Assembly: GCA_946223075.1 (NCBI GenBank)
Contig: CAMILZ010000004.1
Span: 40,553-104,552, forward strand
Source: an uncultured Dermabacteraceae bacterium
GTDB taxonomy: Bacteria > Actinomycetota > Actinomycetes > Actinomycetales > Dermabacteraceae
Direction of reading: 5' to 3'
DNA length: 64,000 nucleotides
The notes beneath the pieces are model-generated. The model was not told the DNA's origin and searched no databases. It worked only from the letters and a program-made list of their open reading frames with translations. The number at the start of each line of letters is the position of its first letter. The first letter of the stretch is position 1. The translations under genes were made by a program, and so were the position numbers. Positions 62,069-64,000 of this stretch are shown here, one piece after another.

Positions 62069-63655
62069 TTAGAGCAACACGATTGCCTGCGCAAACAGGA
62101 TTTTCGCGATCATTCCCGCCGCAAACATCGCGGAATAGCCGGGGTCGGTGCGCTCGTCGTCAACGAAAGACTTCACGTGGTTGAGCAGAACGGGCTGGCC
62201 CACGAATCCCGCAACGGCACCCGCGGTGCGCGCGGCGCTGAGCCCAAGCGCTGCCCCAACGCCCCACAGCGCGAGCAGGGCAATTCCGAGGGTCAGCAAG
62301 GTCGCGATCCCCACGAGAAGCCCCGTCACGGAGAAAGCGGTTCCGGCGAAGGCCTGGCCGCTTTTGAGTCCGACGGTTGTCAGGAACATGAAGAGGCCAA
62401 ATTGCCTGATGGTGAGGTTCGCGCTCGTGGGAAGCGTCCACACGATCGGGCCGGTGCGACCCATGTACCCGAGTACGAGGCCCACGACGAGCGGGCCCGC
62501 GGCGCTTCCGAGCGCGAGGCTCGCACCGCCCACCGAAAGCGACACGAAGCCCACGATGATGCCGATCGCGACGCCAAGACCAAGGCTCAAGAAGTCCACC
62601 TCGGTGATGCGCATTTCGGAGTCGCCGAAGAACTCCGTGAGCTCCTTGCGGCGATCCTGCGGCATGACGACGCGCACGCGGTCACCGAGTTGCAGCGTCA
62701 TTTCGGCGTGGGCGAGCATGTCGGTGTCGCCACGACGCACGCGCGTGATGATCGATTCGAAGCGCGTGGGTACGTGGAGGTCCGCAACTGTGCGTCCCGC
62801 GAGCTGCGGGTTTGAGACGACGAAGCGTCGGAAGTTCACCTTCGTGCGGTCGTTCGCGAGGTGCGTTTCGCTTTCGCGCCCGAGGAGCTTGGCCGCTTTG
62901 TGAACGGCGTCGGGAACGCCCACCATGAGCACGCGGTCACCTTCGTAGAGCGTTTCCGAAGGGTGCGCGACGCGAATCTCGTCGCCTCGTTGGAGGTAGG
63001 AAATGCGCAGGTCGCCGCCCGCCTTGCCGGGAACGGAAGCGATGCCGGGGATCTTGTTGATCTTCATCGTGTTCTCGACGTCGACGGTGATGTCGAGAAG
63101 GTCCGTTGCCGAGACGGAGGAGGGGTCGTTCTTGCCGCTCATCTTGGAGCGCACGATCGGCGGAATGAGCAGCATGCCGAGAATGACGGCGAGTGGGTAG
63201 GCGATCGCGAAGCCCACGGAGGGGTTGGTGTCGCCGGGTACGATTTGGTTGGCGCTGCTGAGCGCGGGTGTCGCTGCGCCCGAGCCGGCGAACATGCCGG
63301 CGGCCATGGGGCTACCAAACCCGAAGAGGTAACCGGTGAGGAGCGAGAGCGCGGCTTGAACACCGAGAAGGAGAACGCCACCCACGAGGAGGGAACCTTG
63401 CGCGCGCATCTGCCTGAAGAAGGAGGCGCCCGAGGCGATACCGATCGTGTACACGAAGAGTGCGAGGCCCAGTGATTCGACAAGGTCGAGGCCGCTGCCG
63501 AGACGCGGGTCAAGAGCGCCGATCGCGAGCCCTACAAAGAGCGCACCGGCGGGACCGAAGCGGAGGGGGCCGAAGGGAATCGCACCCACGAGGGTGCCAA
63601 GCGCCATCGTGACAACGAGTGTCAGAAGGGGGGAGCTCACGAGCAGGTCGATCAT
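62069..63655 (-). CDS. AspT/YidE-type transporter with two TrkA-C (RCK) domains
   Basis: A 528-residue membrane protein of the aspartate-alanine exchanger (AAE) family. Five helices (about 5-165) with MAAGMFAGSGAATPALSSANQI, two central TrkA-C regulatory domains (about 200-370, ESIITRVRRGDTDMLAHAEMTLQLGDRVRVVMP), and a second helix set with the repeat motif AGAVAGFVGQPVLLNHV. Known members exchange aspartate/alanine or export succinate-like acids; the substrate here is unknown. ATG at 63655 after GGGAAAT; the open frame extends 26 codons upstream into family B copy 5 without a ribosome site. Confidence 0.88.
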   Translation of the reverse strand: MIDLLVSSPLLTLVVTMALGTLVGAIPFGPLRFGPAGALFVGLAIGALDPRLGSGLDLVESLGLALFVYTIGIASGASFFRQMRAQGSLLVGGVLLLGVQAALSLLTGYLFGFGSPMAAGMFAGSGAATPALSSANQIVPGDTNPSVGFAIAYPLAVILGMLLIPPIVRSKMSGKNDPSSVSATDLLDITVDVENTMKINKIPGIASVPGKAGGDLRISYLQRGDEIRVAHPSETLYEGDRVLMVGVPDAVHKAAKLLGRESETHLANDRTKVNFRRFVVSNPQLAGRTVADLHVPTRFESIITRVRRGDTDMLAHAEMTLQLGDRVRVVMPQDRRKELTEFFGDSEMRITEVDFLSLGLGVAIGIIVGFVSLSVGGASLALGSAAGPLVVGLVLGYMGRTGPIVWTLPTSANLTIRQFGLFMFLTTVGLKSGQAFAGTAFSVTGLLVGIATLLTLGIALLALWGVGAALGLSAARTAGAVAGFVGQPVLLNHVKSFVDDERTDPGYSAMFAAGMIAKILFAQAIVLL

Positions 63656-63712
63656 ATTTCCCACAATAGGCACTGGAGGCCGTGTGCGCCCGCTCTTGCC
63701 CCTCTCCCCCAC

Positions 63713-63785
63713 CCTCAAGGTGTAGACAACCACGTTATCCAGCCTGATTCGGTGACGCCTTTGCGGTTTTCTTCACCTTCGGTGG
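63713..63785. repeat. Family B palindromic repeat, copy 5
   Basis: Left arm CTCAAGGTGTAGACAACCACG and right arm GCGGTTTTCTTCACCTTCGG, diverged but recognisable. It lies 58 bases upstream of the transporter start, next to a family A pair, as copy 1 does. Confidence 0.65.
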
Positions 63786-63805
63786 CGCACATGCGTGCAC
63801 GTGCA

Positions 63806-63838
63806 CGGTCCGACGGTTGCCGGGGTAGCGTCGGAGCC
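63806..63838. repeat. Family A inverted pair, intergenic
   Basis: GGTCCGACGGTTGCCGG followed by TAGCGTCGGAGCC: the arms pair over about 8 bases with a short loop. No T-tract follows on either strand. Confidence 0.75.
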
Positions 63839-63870
63839 GGATGCGCTCATGACGCGCCAGGGGGTGTCCA

Positions 63871-64000
63871 CTACTCGGGGGACACCCCCTGACCCACCGT
63901 GCCCCCCTCGGCGGCGTCGGCGAACTGCTGGCCGATCGCCGACTGCGCCATCACGTCAGGCGCAGGTCTGTGACACAGGTGGCACCGTCGTCGGTGGTGG
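63871..64000 (-). CDS. Possible C-terminal end of a gene beyond the window
   Basis: A minus-strand frame is open from the right edge to a TAG at 63873-63871, giving 42 residues that include CHLCHRPAPDV and end GQGVSPE. The stop lies within the loop of the hairpin at 63859-63890. I cannot identify it; it may be chance. Confidence 0.3.
   Translation of the reverse strand, partial: HHRRRCHLCHRPAPDVMAQSAIGQQFADAAEGGTVGQGVSPE

Larger units (their letters stand above)
63656..64000. other. End of window: repeats, hairpin and a partial open frame
   Basis: The stretch upstream of the transporter contains family B copy 5, a family A inverted pair, a strong hairpin (AGGGGGTGTCC / GGACACCCCCT, 63859-63869 and 63880-63890), and the end of an open frame on the minus strand. 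The order suggests the 3' end of a gene that enters from the right, with its terminator structures. Confidence 0.6.

Noticed and set aside
1..64000. CRISPR arrays, tRNA and rRNA genes
   Set aside because: No regularly spaced direct repeats with unique spacers and no cloverleaf or rRNA segment noticed; the dispersed repeats are palindromic and irregularly spaced.

Overview
The window is a contiguous piece of a high-GC actinobacterial chromosome. Support comes from codon use dominated by G/C third positions, many GTG starts, the SURF1 / DUF3817 / guaA and guaB3 / guaB gene neighbourhoods, a GuaB3-type protein, HrcA/CIRCE control of groES-groEL, and the absence of mycolic-acid or sporulation genes. 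The gene content fits Micrococcales (Dermabacteraceae-like), but the genus is inference. I saw no rRNA, tRNA, CRISPR array or complete insertion sequence.

Layout. 1-916: 3' end of a putrescine-ornithine antiporter (potE). 1.4-8.9 kb: lysS, an MFS drug-type exporter, a double GNAT acetyltransferase, then SURF1-DUF3817-guaA. 9-12.4 kb: pta-ackA. 12.4-21.9 kb: an exonuclease-guaB3 pair, a 1123-aa ABC ATPase/permease with a very large extracellular domain, and an operon of two membrane proteins, an RluA-type pseudouridine synthase and guaB. 22-24.2 kb: groES-groEL with two CIRCE operators. 24.6-32.1 kb: molybdenum-cofactor genes (moeA-moaC-mog-moaE divergent from moaA-moaD, then a MoeB/ThiF-rhodanese protein), interrupted by a DUF559-type nuclease gene between two inverted copies of a 71-bp repeat. 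32.3-40.2 kb: an oligopeptide ABC transporter (small ORF, oppB, oppC, fused oppDF, two tandem binding lipoproteins). 40.3-42.6 kb: a second moeA with two small companions. 42.8-46.1 kb: a sugar ABC transporter. 47.4-56.9 kb: a sugar-acid locus with a LacI regulator and a palindromic operator between uxaC-uxuB (minus) and GH31-dctPQM (plus). 56.9-61.2 kb: a complete nickel-pincer cofactor set, larA-like/larE/larB (minus) and larC1/larC2 (plus). The end holds msrA, an AspT/YidE-type transporter and a partial open frame.

How parts may work together. UxaC and UxuB would take glucuronate to mannonate, but no mannonate dehydratase is visible. The adjacent LarA homologue differs from lactate racemase and belongs to a superfamily that includes a gluconate 2-epimerase, so a nickel-dependent mannonate-to-gluconate step is a testable hypothesis. 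The second theme is repeats: (A) a short word TCCGACGGTT and its CGTCGGA partner, strongly over-represented, present singly inside genes and as inverted pairs in gaps and in genes, much as DNA-uptake words behave in Neisseria; (B) five ~70-bp imperfect palindromes with GGTGTAGAAAAACGACGT-type arms, four of them in convergent gene gaps; (C) the 71-bp palindromic repeats bracketing the DUF559 gene.
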